Of a stretch of 64,000 nt of DNA, positions 54,246-63,254 are shown one piece after another. The notes under the pieces were generated by a model. It had not been told where the DNA came from, made no database searches, and saw only the letters and a list, made by a program, of their open reading frames with translations. Origin of the DNA: Phycisphaerae bacterium (GTDB lineage Bacteria > Planctomycetota > Phycisphaerae > UBA1845 > PWPN01). The stretch is from the NCBI GenBank assembly GCA_012719955.1, contig JAAXZI010000161.1, forward strand, positions 16,651 through 80,650, written 5' to 3'. Positions within the stretch are counted from its first letter, which is position 1, and each line of letters starts with the position of its first letter. Made by a program: the position numbers and the translations under genes.

Positions 54246-55139
54246 TTACTGGTCCCCTCGGTTGTGCCGGGCAATCCAAGTACCTGCGGCGCCACGGGGC
54301 AGATTGTACCGGTTCTTGCGAAAATCTACGTAAATGTTGGCCGCATGCCCGTCCATGAACAACATGCTGTGGAAATTGGCTTTGCCATGCCAGGAGCTGA
54401 CCTTGTACGAGTCGGGGAGGTTATCAGCGGTAGTCAGAGCCCAGTCGGCCGGGTCTTCATAGAGCAAGATGAATCGGCTCGGCCCGTATCTTTCCATGAT
54501 CTTGCAGATGTTCCGCATGAGGTACCAACGGCGCCTGGAATCGCCCCCCTCCACCAGCTCGGAGTAATACCGCCAGTTGTGGTTGGCCTGATAGCTGGTG
54601 CCGAGAAGCTCGTAAGCCGTGAGCGTGGAACTGTCGCTGTCCGGGTCGGCATTCAGGCGGACGCCTTTGTCTGATGGGCAGCGATATACCTCCAGCTTGG
54701 CGTTGGGTGCGATCTTGGCACTTGCATAGACGTACCGATTCAGCGGCCGTTCGTTTGGATACCAGTCGCTGGCGGCGACGTAGAAGTTGCTCGGGTGGCC
54801 CAGGGTGCCCCGGTTGCCGCCATACCCCCAGGTTCGCAGCCAGGGTTCGGTAGTACTCTCGTTGATGGTGGTCGAAGTATCGGTCTTGCGTTTGCCGGTT
54901 CCCCACGGGAACTGATTCTTTTCCGAATTCAGGTAAGATGTAACGGCTTTTCCGAGCGTGCTTTGATTCGCCAGGCAGGTGACCTTCAGGGCCTGCTCGC
55001 GCGCCTCTTTGAGAGAGGGCAACAGAATCGAGACCAGCAGGGCAATGATGGCCACGACGACGAGAACCTCGATCAGGGTGAAACCGGGGCGACAACAGGG
55101 GCTCGTGGACCGGCGCCGACCATTCGGAGCGGAGTTCAT
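54246..55139 (-). CDS. Prepilin-type protein with H-x-D-G tail motif
   Basis: The 297-residue protein has a basic cysteine-containing leader, then P-G-F-T-L-I-E-V-L at 18-26 starting the hydrophobic helix of a type IV prepilin (Glu at +5). C-L-A-N-Q-S-T-L-G follows the helix, and near the end H-G-K-A-N-F-H-S-M-L-F-M-D-G is a DUF1559-type tail motif (H-x11-D-G here). It resembles the gene at 21398 in overall plan. It is upstream of the zinc-ribbon gene on the same strand. Filament or secretion role is assumed only from the family. Confidence 0.85.
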   Translation of the reverse strand: MNSAPNGRRRSTSPCCRPGFTLIEVLVVVAIIALLVSILLPSLKEAREQALKVTCLANQSTLGKAVTSYLNSEKNQFPWGTGKRKTDTSTTINESTTEPWLRTWGYGGNRGTLGHPSNFYVAASDWYPNERPLNRYVYASAKIAPNAKLEVYRCPSDKGVRLNADPDSDSSTLTAYELLGTSYQANHNWRYYSELVEGGDSRRRWYLMRNICKIMERYGPSRFILLYEDPADWALTTADNLPDSYKVSSWHGKANFHSMLFMDGHAANIYVDFRKNRYNLPRGAAGTWIARHNRGDQ

Positions 55140-55320
55140 AATCGCACCCTCAAGACCAAGCGTTAATTGAATTGCACTCTACAGCACTTGAGATTCGAAT
55201 TCGAACCGTGCCCTATCAGCATACCAATCTCAGCGGCGGATGCAAGGAAGCGTATATAATTTCTGGCTTAGGTGTAGGCTGTTCCCGGACCGCCCCAACA
55301 CGCCGAACCGCTGCCGGTTA

Positions 55321-56550
55321 TTATCGGCCGGCCGCACCGATTTGGCGTCGAATTGCAGTTGAGGTGCCGAGTTTTTGGGGTGGGGCCGGTGGTTTACGCC
55401 CTGTGGCTTCGACTTTGGGCGAGGCCGCCTTGGCTGGACGTAAACCCCGTGATTCGGCCTCTTCTGCCGAACTGAACCAGCGGATGTTGTCAGGATTGAC
55501 GTGTTTGGAACCCCCGGTGGCGGCGGGGTGGTACACCTTGCCCTGAACACTGGCCAGGACCGGTTCAGCCTGAACCGGCCCGGCCGCCTGGAGCAGGAAG
55601 GCCGTCAGAATGCGCTCAATGTGGGGATTCTGGTTGTGGGGATGAATGTTATTCAATGGTGCTTTCGATGTGATATTGTCGGCCGTGGGCAGGATGTGCA
55701 GGACCGCGCCAGGGACCAACTCTGCCAGCTCCTCACAGGCGGCTCTTTTGTCTTCGCCGGCTATCAGTAAGATCGGCCGCTCTCCGTACTTACGCACGTT
55801 CGAACGTGAATCCGGCTCCAGCGTGAGCGGGCCCGGTGCCAGGCAGGCGATGCCATCGACCGAGCGGTCGCGGGCCGCATATTTCAAGGCAATGTTGCAT
55901 CCCATGCCGATCCCGACGAGCACGAAACGGGCCGGGTCTACCCCCGGCCGGCGCGAGAGCCAGCCATAAGCGGCTTCCACGTCGCGGTCCATGGCCGAAA
56001 ACAGCTTCCGGTCGCGTTCCGCCGCTCGGTCAGCCAGCCGCATCTCCGGCTGTCCCAGGCTTTGGCCGTGGCCGCGCAGGTCGATCGCCAAACATGCAAA
56101 ACCGGCCGAATGGATGGCCGGCACCAGCGGGTCGAAGGCGTAGCTGTCGGAGCCGTAAGCGTGGATCAGGATGGCGATGGGGGCGCGACCGGCCTTTCGG
56201 GGCGGCGGCGTGTATGTGCCGGCGATGACGAAGTTGTCTTTGGTTACGAAGCGGACGTGCTGGCGGTCGGGGCGTCTGGCGGCCGACCCGGCGGGATGGT
56301 GGGGCGGAACAGCCCGGTCGGCCCGGGACGGCTGGGTAGCCGGTTGGGTGTGCGGGGCTGAAGACGTTGGCCTGGTCGTCGCGGGTGCAGGACCGGGCCC
56401 GGCCTGCTGCCGACGTGGAAGCGGTGACCGAACATGCCCCGTGGGGGCGACTGGCCCGTTCTGGACAGCCGGCCCGGCGAGGCAGATGCCGAGTGAATTC
56501 AGGACAAGAGACAGGACCAGGCCGAGCGTTCGGCCAGTGAGAGGGGGCAT
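55321..56550 (-). CDS. Alpha/beta-hydrolase-like secreted protein without nucleophile
   Basis: The 409-residue protein has a signal-like start (1-25), a proline/threonine-rich linker with A-T-T-R-P and A-T-Q-P (about 56-85), then an alpha/beta-hydrolase core: I-L-I-H-A-Y-G near 128, D-L-R-G-H-G-Q-S near 157-164. The nucleophile elbow reads V-G-I-G-M-G at 212-217, with G at the serine position. D266 (A-G-E-D-K) is the likely acid residue. The last 70 residues contain a Y-H-P-A ... N-I-R-W-F-S-S-A-E-E-A piece (340-365) like the Ada-type metal-binding module, but its cysteines are missing. ATG 56550 was chosen since AAGGGAG precedes it. Catalysis is doubtful. Confidence 0.75.
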   Translation of the reverse strand: MPPLTGRTLGLVLSLVLNSLGICLAGPAVQNGPVAPTGHVRSPLPRRQQAGPGPAPATTRPTSSAPHTQPATQPSRADRAVPPHHPAGSAARRPDRQHVRFVTKDNFVIAGTYTPPPRKAGRAPIAILIHAYGSDSYAFDPLVPAIHSAGFACLAIDLRGHGQSLGQPEMRLADRAAERDRKLFSAMDRDVEAAYGWLSRRPGVDPARFVLVGIGMGCNIALKYAARDRSVDGIACLAPGPLTLEPDSRSNVRKYGERPILLIAGEDKRAACEELAELVPGAVLHILPTADNITSKAPLNNIHPHNQNPHIERILTAFLLQAAGPVQAEPVLASVQGKVYHPAATGGSKHVNPDNIRWFSSAEEAESRGLRPAKAASPKVEATGRKPPAPPQKLGTSTAIRRQIGAAGR

Positions 56551-57076
56551 GGTCAAGCTCCCTTTCAGCGTTGGAATCTTCAGGCGATCTGTGGCCGGAA
56601 ACTTGCCTTTGGATTGAAGCACGGTTGCCGGCATTAGGGTATAAGATACACTCCAGGCGGAATTCGGGCAAGGTTATAGGGCGTCGAGACTCTCTGGCGG
56701 CTGCTTCTTAAGCAAGCGGTGCAGGGGCATGCCGGCCAGGCGGTGCGGGGTGCGCGTCGGCCAGGCGGCCTAGGGCGTACTGGCCGGTGAGACTCGTCCC
56801 TGCAGCCTGGAAACCCGTCCCCGCAGCCTGTCAGTGTCATTTGGGCCTCTGCCGCCGGCTCCGGCCGGCTCTCGCCCGGCGACAGCCCCATCGGCCCCCG
56901 CCCGGCGGCGCCCCCACTGGCCGGGGGCACTGCCGTGGTTGAAAGGAGGCCCGCCGGCCCCGCGTATATCCCGGCGGACTGGCTTGACTGAGCCACAAAA
57001 ACCGCTACACTCTCGGGTAACCAAAGTCACGTGGTTTCCCGGCCGATACGGCCATACTACGGACCGGAGCATCGAT
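56551..57076. other. GC-rich spacer before tRNA-Asn
   Basis: No convincing gene is seen. Two similar segments (CTCGTCCCTGCAGCCTG and CCCGTCCCCGCAGCCTG) repeat near 56790-56830. The tRNA promoter is expected just before 57077. Confidence 0.5.
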
Positions 57077-57148
57077 TCCCCGATAGCTCAATGGTAGAGC
57101 ACCCGGCTGTTAACCGGGTTGTTGTAGGTTCGAGTCCTACTCGGGGAG
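57077..57148 (+). tRNA. tRNA-Asn (anticodon GTT)
   Basis: All stems pair: acceptor TCCCCGA/TCGGGGA, D stem GCTC/GAGC, anticodon stem CCCGG/CCGGG with anticodon GTT at 57109-57111, T stem GTAGG/CCTAC with TTCGAGT loop. The discriminator is G and the CCA end is not encoded. The 72-base length is standard. Confidence 0.97.
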
Positions 57149-57456
57149 CTTGAACTATCCAGCCGAACCAATTCGGCTGACTCAGTTAACGCGATCGCCC
57201 GACCATGAGAATGGCCGGGCGTTCGCGTATCTCTATGCCCGCAAAGGGTTACGGCGAATCGGCCCTCGCGAGCCGCGTTCTCTGTTTCAAACGGCCTCCA
57301 CCGCGTTGCGGCAGTGAACCTATACGTTCTCGCCCGGCCGCCGAGAGCAACGGACCGAACTCTCTGACTCTCTCGTAAACAGCCCTCGCCCAGTTAACAG
57401 ACCCGTTCGTCTCGGACCCCAGGGCGATTTCGAACCCGTGGTTGGGCACGCCCCGG
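57149..57456. other. Spacer after tRNA-Asn
   Basis: Contains the long imperfect hairpin at 57190-57227 and no convincing gene; open frames here are weak. Confidence 0.45.
57190..57227 (+). terminator. Imperfect hairpin after tRNA-Asn
   Basis: A 16-bp stem (CGCGATCGCCCG.../...CGGGCGTTCGCG) with few mismatches and a TGAGAA loop. No T-run follows, so it may be a processing or pause element rather than a classic terminator. Confidence 0.55.
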
Positions 57457-58719
57457 CTATTTCAACAAATCTGCGGCGTCGATGTCGGAAACGCCTGCCG
57501 CTGCAAAAGCCTTACGGAGCACGTCCGACAGAGCTTGAGGCCCACGGGGTCGCACGCCGTCCGCGAAGTACTCATGCTTATACTCAAAGCCATCCTGCCG
57601 CTCGATCTCGACGACTTTGATCGATCCCGGTACCTGCTCGTAAGCCTGGCTGTATTTCCAAGGGCCATTGGCCGTTACCTGAACCTCGTCCGGTATGGCA
57701 TCAAGAACAGCTTCCATCAACGCAGTTCGCATGTGGGGACAATGCCGGCACTGGTGCAGGTTGGTCATCAGTTCGTGGCGGATACGGGCCTTGTCGAAAA
57801 CCCACACTGCCGACTTCTTAAGCAGCCCTGCTTGGCGGAATTGCCCATAGGAGAACCATCGCGCCCATTCCGTCCATTCCATTCTGGCCTGGCGACAACC
57901 CCAAGGATTGATTCGGTTCTCATCTTTGCCGAAGCAGTATTCGACCGGTCGATAGGCGGACCTCCTCTCGCCAGCGCACCAGAGGAACCCGAACAGTTCG
58001 TTCCACGCCACTTCTGTTCCCGAACGATAGACCTTCTTGTTGCGAAGGCTCCCAAGCGATTGTGCAAGATCGCACACTCCGGAGAAATCATGCTCTGGCC
58101 AACAGGCCATGTACCACGTCTTCTTGTTGCGGACACATGAAGTGAACGCGGGAGCGGCTTTAGCCTTGGTAAGAGCTGCGTCGAAATCAGCGGCTGTAGA
58201 TTCACAGAACTGGATCGCGTAACCGGTCGACGGAACATCGAAATCCGTGCGCACTGGAGCGGCTTCGATATTGCTAATAGCCTCACCGCACTTGGGGCAG
58301 AACTTAAAATCACCGCTCGCTTCAGCACCACATTTCGGACAAGCCGCTTTGGCGGATGTTGAACGAGCAATCGCCTCCTTCACCATCACGTTCAGTTGTT
58401 CTTGCGTCAGCCCGACCGCACGACACACAGTGGCCATCGCCTTCTTCTCGCTATCTGCCAACTCGCCGTCCACATAGCACACATACAGCATGTCTGCGAT
58501 GTTCCGTACCCGAGTGGCGAAGTCTCCAACTGGTGCAATGGTGTAGTTTCCACTTTCAACGGCCTTCGTCGCCGAGTTGAGAATGCCTTTCTTAGCGCCA
58601 AGAGCAATCCTGATTTCCTCAATAGCTGCCGTCTCCTTCGGGGATAGAGAAGCATCCGAATGGGCCAAGGCGATAACGTTGGCCAGATAGCTGATCTGCT
58701 CCTGCTCAGTAAGTGGCAT
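57457..58719 (-). CDS. TerB-like plus zinc-ribbon protein
   Basis: The 420-residue protein begins with a TerB-like helical domain (1-120) of the tellurite-resistance TerB group (acidic residues D22 and D84-G-E in E-F-hand-like turns), then two zinc-ribbon motifs C127-x2-C130 and C141-x2-C144. The last 270 residues are unassigned, tryptophan-rich and contain scattered cysteines (for example H-Q-C-R-H-C-P near residue 320). AGGAG lies before ATG 58719. It starts the accessory region beyond the tRNA gene. A stress or membrane-sensing role is possible from TerB; the rest is unknown. Confidence 0.65.
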   Translation of the reverse strand: MPLTEQEQISYLANVIALAHSDASLSPKETAAIEEIRIALGAKKGILNSATKAVESGNYTIAPVGDFATRVRNIADMLYVCYVDGELADSEKKAMATVCRAVGLTQEQLNVMVKEAIARSTSAKAACPKCGAEASGDFKFCPKCGEAISNIEAAPVRTDFDVPSTGYAIQFCESTAADFDAALTKAKAAPAFTSCVRNKKTWYMACWPEHDFSGVCDLAQSLGSLRNKKVYRSGTEVAWNELFGFLWCAGERRSAYRPVEYCFGKDENRINPWGCRQARMEWTEWARWFSYGQFRQAGLLKKSAVWVFDKARIRHELMTNLHQCRHCPHMRTALMEAVLDAIPDEVQVTANGPWKYSQAYEQVPGSIKVVEIERQDGFEYKHEYFADGVRPRGPQALSDVLRKAFAAAGVSDIDAADLLK

Positions 58720-58942
58720 TGCCCGTCTCCTGTCTCAGAACTTGTGCGGCTACTATTATCTGTCCGCCACAAGAAAACTCCACACCAACCGGCATCAGTT
58801 ATCAGCCGGTTCCTCCCGCACCCCACCGCCATTTCGAACTTCCGCCGGGTAAGTAAGAGAAGGACGAAGAGCACAACCTAGCCAGACAGCGCGCCGGTCG
58901 CCAGGCGAAGGCCGTTGTGGGCGCATCCGCAAGGAGCCCGCA

Positions 58943-59158
58943 ATGGATGAACCCTTCGCTGACCCGACCGCGATGACTCCGCACGAGCGCCGTCGTGAGA
59001 TCGCCGCCATCCTTGCCCGGGGCGTGTTGCGCCTCCGCCAGGCAGGCCAAACATGCCCCGGTTCGCGTTTCTCTCGCACGCCCGAAAATCCCGCGAAACA
59101 GAGGCAAAACGGCCTTGATGTGGGGCGAAGAACGAGCCCTCATGTGCCCGCTCGATAG
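58943..59158 (+). CDS. Small basic protein of the recombinase cassette
   Basis: The 71-residue protein has a good ribosome site (AAGGAG) before its ATG. The first 32 residues form a helix (H-E-R-R-R-E-I-A-A-I-L-A-R-G-V-L near 14-29); the rest is basic and disordered. Such small genes often stand before DUF2924 genes in this cassette type. The role is not known. It is 34 bases before the DUF2924 gene. Confidence 0.6.
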   Translation: MDEPFADPTAMTPHERRREIAAILARGVLRLRQAGQTCPGSRFSRTPENPAKQRQNGLDVGRRTSPHVPAR

Positions 59159-59191
59159 TCACGGGCGATGCCTGAAAGGAGCTCGAAAAGC

Positions 59192-59692
59192 ATGAGTGTG
59201 AACATGGCCAAGGAGCTCGCAGCGCTTGGCCGGATGACGGTCAAACAGCTGCGGGAGAAACACGTCGAGGTATTCGGCGAGGCGACGCGCTCGGGCAACA
59301 AGGACTACTTGCGTAAGCGGATCGCCTGGCGCATCCAGGCCAACGCCCACGGCGACCTGTCCGAGCGGGCCAGGCGACGGGCCGAGGAACTGGCCAACGA
59401 CGCCGACCTGCGGACCACTGCTCCGAAGGTGAAGGCAGACCAGGTCGCCATCACCACCACGGCGTCGGTCGCCTTCAACCACGACTCACGGCTGCCCATG
59501 CCGGGGGCGATCCTGCGGCGGCCATACAAGGGCCGCGAGATCGTGGTTCGCGTCCTGCCGCGCGGCTTTGAATACGAGGGCGAGGTTTACCGCACTCTCT
59601 CAGCCGTCGCCAGGGCCATCACCGGCACGCATTGGAACGGCTACCACTTCTTCAACCTGAAATCCGGCAAGAATGGAGTCGCCAATGAGTAG
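59192..59692 (+). CDS. DUF2924 domain protein
   Basis: The 166-residue protein is a DUF2924 member: an N-terminal helical part (M-A-K-E-L-A-A-L-G-R-M-T, then L-R-K-R-I-A-W-R-I-Q) and a C-terminal small beta domain with G-x-x-x-x-R-x-Y-K-G and Y-R-T-L-S-A-V-A-R-A-I-T-G-T-H-W-N-G-Y near 140-158. DUF2924 proteins are found next to serine recombinases and are assumed to help recombination, but no biochemistry is established. ATG 59192 was chosen since AAAGGAG lies before it. The end overlaps the recombinase start by 8 bases. Confidence 0.88.
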   Translation: MSVNMAKELAALGRMTVKQLREKHVEVFGEATRSGNKDYLRKRIAWRIQANAHGDLSERARRRAEELANDADLRTTAPKVKADQVAITTTASVAFNHDSRLPMPGAILRRPYKGREIVVRVLPRGFEYEGEVYRTLSAVARAITGTHWNGYHFFNLKSGKNGVANE

Positions 59693-61241
59693 GACCGCCG
59701 CCAATACGCCTGTGACGTTCCGGTGCGCCATCTACACCCGCAAGAGCACCGAGGATGGCCTGGAGCAGGAGTTCAACAGCCTTGACGCCCAGCGCGAGGC
59801 AGGCGAGGCGTACATCGCCAGCCAGAAGTCCGAAGGCTGGGTCTGCCTGCCGGACCACTACGACGACGGCGGCTTTTCCGGCGGCAACATGGACCGCCCG
59901 GCACTCCAGCGTCTCCTGGCGGACATCGAGGCGGGGAAGATCGACTGCATCGTGGTCTATAAGGTGGACCGACTCAGCCGCAGCCTCATCGACTTCTCGA
60001 AGATCATGGAGGTTTTGGAGCGACACAAGGTGTCGTTCGTCTCGGTCACCCAGCAGTTCAACACCAGCACGTCAATGGGCCGGCTCATGCTCAACGTGCT
60101 GCTGAGCTTCGCCCAGTTCGAGCGGGAGATGATCTCCGAACGCACGCGCGACAAGATCGCCGCCACGCGCCGCAAGGGCAAGTGGACCGGCGGCATGCCG
60201 CTATTGGGTTACGACGTGGACACACGGGGCGGGCGCTTGCTGGTCAACGAGGAGGAGGCGGCCCGCGTGCGGGAGATCTTCGAACTCTACCTCGACCGCC
60301 AGTCGCTCATCACCACGGCAGCGGAGTTGGAGCGGCGCGGCTGGACCACCAAGCGATGGGTCACGAAAAAAGGCCGCGAGATGGGCGGCAAGCCGTTCGG
60401 CAAGAACAACCTCTTCAAGATGCTGACCAACCGCATCTACCTGGGCAAGATCACCTACAAGGACGAGGTTCACGAGGGCGAGCACCCGGCCATCGTTGAT
60501 GAGGAAATCTTCGAGCGTGTGCAACGCATGCTCAAACGCAACGGCCGCACGGGCGGTGCGCATGTGAAGAACCGCCACGGGGCCTTGCTCAAGGGCTTGG
60601 TGCGCTGCGTGACCTGCGATTGCGCGATGGCCCCGGCCCATACGGTGAAGAACGGCACGAAGGTCTACCGCTACTACTGCTGCACCAACGCCCAGAAACG
60701 CGGCTGGCACGTCTGTCCGACGCCATCCGTACCAGCGCCCGAACTGGAGCGGTTCGTGGTCGAGCAGATCAAGGTCATCGGCAAGGACACCGACCTGCTG
60801 GCCGAGACGCTTGCCGAGAGCCGCCGCCAACGCGAGGAGGCCATCGGGAAGTTGGAGGTTGAGAAGCGGGCGCTCGAACGCGAACTGCAACGTCATAACA
60901 ACGAACTTCGCAAGCTGGCGGGCAAGGATGGTCTGGCGACCGATCGCATGGCCGACATTCAGGACCGCATCCGTACCGCCGAGCAGCGCGCCACCCAGGT
61001 GCGCGAGCAGATCATCGCCTTGTCCCGCGAACTGGTGGACGCCCGCGAGGTGGGTGAGGCATGTGCGCTATTCGACCCGGTGTGGGAGACGCTCAGCGCC
61101 CGCGAACAGGCCCGCATCCTGCATCTGCTGATCGAACGGGTGGACTACGACGGCCCTAACGGAAAGGTCGCCATCACCTTCCACCCCACGGGCATCAAGA
61201 CCTTGGCGGATGAATTGAATCAACAGGAGGTCACGGCATGA
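59685..61241 (+). CDS. Large serine recombinase
   Basis: Serine recombinases cut and rejoin DNA at att-type sites through a 5'-phosphoserine link. The 518-residue protein has the resolvase domain with S21 in Y-T-R-K-S-T as the nucleophile and K-V-D-R-L-S-R near 98, then the recombinase domain, a zinc ribbon (C-V-T-C-D-C ... Y-Y-C-C ... C-P near 306-345), and a coiled-coil tail (about 365-450). ATG 59685 lies inside the preceding gene's last codons (ATGAGTAG). Att sites could not be located. Confidence 0.95.
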   Translation: MSRTAANTPVTFRCAIYTRKSTEDGLEQEFNSLDAQREAGEAYIASQKSEGWVCLPDHYDDGGFSGGNMDRPALQRLLADIEAGKIDCIVVYKVDRLSRSLIDFSKIMEVLERHKVSFVSVTQQFNTSTSMGRLMLNVLLSFAQFEREMISERTRDKIAATRRKGKWTGGMPLLGYDVDTRGGRLLVNEEEAARVREIFELYLDRQSLITTAAELERRGWTTKRWVTKKGREMGGKPFGKNNLFKMLTNRIYLGKITYKDEVHEGEHPAIVDEEIFERVQRMLKRNGRTGGAHVKNRHGALLKGLVRCVTCDCAMAPAHTVKNGTKVYRYYCCTNAQKRGWHVCPTPSVPAPELERFVVEQIKVIGKDTDLLAETLAESRRQREEAIGKLEVEKRALERELQRHNNELRKLAGKDGLATDRMADIQDRIRTAEQRATQVREQIIALSRELVDAREVGEACALFDPVWETLSAREQARILHLLIERVDYDGPNGKVAITFHPTGIKTLADELNQQEVTA

Positions 61242-61699
61242 AGGGTTTGACCATCGAAAGAGAAGTGCATTTCACGCGGGGCCAGCGGACACGTAAGGTC
61301 ATTCAGGAAGGCCCGCCGCCGGAACCAAGCGCGACACCGGAGGGTACGATCCCACGCATCTCGCGGCTCATGGCCTTGGCGATCCGCTTCGATCGGCTCA
61401 TTAAGTCGGGCGAGATCACCGACCAGGCGGACCTGGCGCGTCTGGGCAACGTGACCCGCGCCCGTGTGACGCAGATCATGAACCTGCTGCAGCTCGCGCC
61501 GGACATCCAGGAGGCGATCCTGTTCCTGCCGCGCACCACCAAGGGCCGTGATCCGATCCGCGAGCACCATGTTCGGCCCATCGCCGCCGAGCCGGACTGG
61601 CGAAAGCAACGCCGACTCTGGAAGTGCCTGACGTTCGATCAGGGGGTTACGAATGCGTCTGTTGGCAGAGACGTGACACCAGATCGGCCCCAGTTCTGA
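61238..61699 (+). CDS. HTH protein of the recombinase cassette
   Basis: The 153-residue protein has a helix-turn-helix segment near 70-95 (D-Q-A-D-L-A-R-L, then V-T-R-A-R-V-T-Q-I-M-N-L) resembling ParB/KorB- or sigma-type readers, plus a basic tail. It overlaps the recombinase by 4 bases (ATGA), so it is translated with it and could be a directionality or DNA-binding accessory factor. No known family is asserted. Confidence 0.7.
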   Translation: MKGLTIEREVHFTRGQRTRKVIQEGPPPEPSATPEGTIPRISRLMALAIRFDRLIKSGEITDQADLARLGNVTRARVTQIMNLLQLAPDIQEAILFLPRTTKGRDPIREHHVRPIAAEPDWRKQRRLWKCLTFDQGVTNASVGRDVTPDRPQF

Positions 61700-61761
61700 C
61701 AAGGGGTTACGGGCGAAACTGTCAGAATCGCCCATTTTCGCGTTCTGCGCCTCCCCGCACA

Positions 61762-62817
61762 TCACGTCTTTACTGCCGATGTGCGGGCCATCGTCCCCGC
61801 CAGCGATTCCCAATCCGGCATAGTGCCGTTGATCTGATACGCCTTGCGAGCGGCGCGAATAGCGTTGTGCAGTTCTGGCCACTCCTGCGATTCATCCTCG
61901 GCCTCGTGCAGATGGCCGATGGCGCGGAGGCGGTGGGCGTAGCCGTCGCGGGTTTCGGTCAGTAGGACGTAGGCAGCACCGAGATGCTTTTCCACGCACT
62001 CGACACACGATGCGCGTGTCACCATCGGGCCACCCGGCGCGGAGCGGTCACGACAGCCGCAGTTGCCCATGGGCTGGGTGGCGATGGGCTGGACCTGACC
62101 CGCCTGGTGGCGGACGGCGCTGGCGACACTGCGCCGGGCAACGGACTTGGCGGCAGTGACGCGGCGGTGCTCGAACTGCTCGCCGATGCGCTGGGCGTAG
62201 AGCATCTGGTCGCCCAGGATGGTGCATTTGTAGGCCGGGTGGCCGTCGCATTCGATCATGTTCTGCTGGCCGGTGCGCAGGTCGTATTCGAGGGTGAATA
62301 CGTCGTCTTCGGTCTGCCATTGGCCGCTGATCAACAGCGTGTCCGGCCGGTCGGCGCGGTAGGCCACGCGGTAGATGAACGCACCAGGCAACTCGATGTC
62401 GTAGTCGCCGGCCGAGTCGCGCACGTGGATCAGGTTGTCCATGTCAGCGTGGACGACCCGGTCGCGGAAGACGAACCCCGCCCGTGTGGCCCGCAGCGCT
62501 ACGGGCGTGCTGAGTCGATCCAGGGTCGGGCCATCCATGCGGTAGAGACGGTGGAGCGGATTGGGCTTGCCGCCGCCGGCGATAAAGCTCACATGCCAGC
62601 CTACTTCATCACGCCAGGCAGTGGGCGAGCATTCGCACACATCCTCAGGCATGCCCGTCGAGAGACGCAGGATTCGGCCGTCGGAGGTTTGGGCGCACAG
62701 CTTCCAGATTCGAGAAACATCCGCCTGGCAGAACAGCAGCACGGGCTTGCCGTCTTCACCCGGCGTCAGGAACGGCATGTGGGTCATCAAACCGGTTTCG
62801 TGAAGCTCGTTCAGCAT
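61762..62817 (-). CDS. Unknown protein, last gene of right-edge operon
   Basis: The 351-residue protein is not recognised. Residues 1-230 read as a repeated strand pattern with short Y/W segments, like a beta-propeller or structural protein; the last 120 contain C-G-C-R near 265, then C-V-E-C-V-E-K-H-L-G near 283-292 and a helical C-terminus with a W near residue 335. A pair of CxxC-type clusters suggests metal binding in the C-domain. ATG 62817 was chosen for its upstream CGAGG and since it overlaps the preceding gene's end (62811). It is convergent with the recombinase cassette and could be its cargo or part of a prophage. Confidence 0.55.
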   Translation of the reverse strand: MLNELHETGLMTHMPFLTPGEDGKPVLLFCQADVSRIWKLCAQTSDGRILRLSTGMPEDVCECSPTAWRDEVGWHVSFIAGGGKPNPLHRLYRMDGPTLDRLSTPVALRATRAGFVFRDRVVHADMDNLIHVRDSAGDYDIELPGAFIYRVAYRADRPDTLLISGQWQTEDDVFTLEYDLRTGQQNMIECDGHPAYKCTILGDQMLYAQRIGEQFEHRRVTAAKSVARRSVASAVRHQAGQVQPIATQPMGNCGCRDRSAPGGPMVTRASCVECVEKHLGAAYVLLTETRDGYAHRLRAIGHLHEAEDESQEWPELHNAIRAARKAYQINGTMPDWESLAGTMARTSAVKT

Positions 62818-63254
62818 GAGTACCTCGTGGAAAGAGGCTGGCAGGTTCCCGGCCAATGGATGCGGTTGTCCGTCGGGTCGTAGCAGCCGATCTGGAGTTC
62901 CATGTAGCCGTCGTAGTAGTAGTTCGAGCAGAACTGGCTCGGCAGACCCACCAGCCGACCTTCACTGTTGACACAGCCAGCCCCGTACCACGGATAGCTG
63001 TAGGGATAGCACATGCCGATCTCAATCAGCCGCCAGTACGAACCGGGCGGCGCTTGCCCCGGTCCCTGATACGGCGTCAGGTCCCAGCACGGGTTGTAGT
63101 AGCGGTTGGTGGTAAACGATCCGAGCACGAACGGCTCGCACTGACAGCACCCTGGGCACTCGCCATCGGCGTTGAATACGGCGGCCTTGCCGCCGGGACG
63201 CAGGCCGCGCTTGCCACCCACCAGAACCACCGCCATCCCCGCACCGGCCATCAT
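62811..63254 (-). CDS. Cysteine- and tyrosine-rich unknown protein
   Basis: The 147-residue protein begins with a short hydrophobic stretch (M-A-V-V-L-V-G-G near 7-14), then is rich in C, Y, P and G with about a dozen cysteines (for example C-P-G-C-C-Q-C near 33-39). Such composition suggests an exported, disulfide-stabilised structural protein or metal-binding coat-type protein. GGAGGTGG precedes ATG 63254, and ATGA overlaps the upstream gene's stop. No family recognised. Confidence 0.55.
   Translation of the reverse strand: MMAGAGMAVVLVGGKRGLRPGGKAAVFNADGECPGCCQCEPFVLGSFTTNRYYNPCWDLTPYQGPGQAPPGSYWRLIEIGMCYPYSYPWYGAGCVNSEGRLVGLPSQFCSNYYYDGYMELQIGCYDPTDNRIHWPGTCQPLSTRYSC

Noticed and set aside
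57077..57148. tRNA-Asn 3' end as the attachment site of the accessory region
   Set aside because: No second copy of its 3' end was seen within the window, and serine recombinases do not usually need one.
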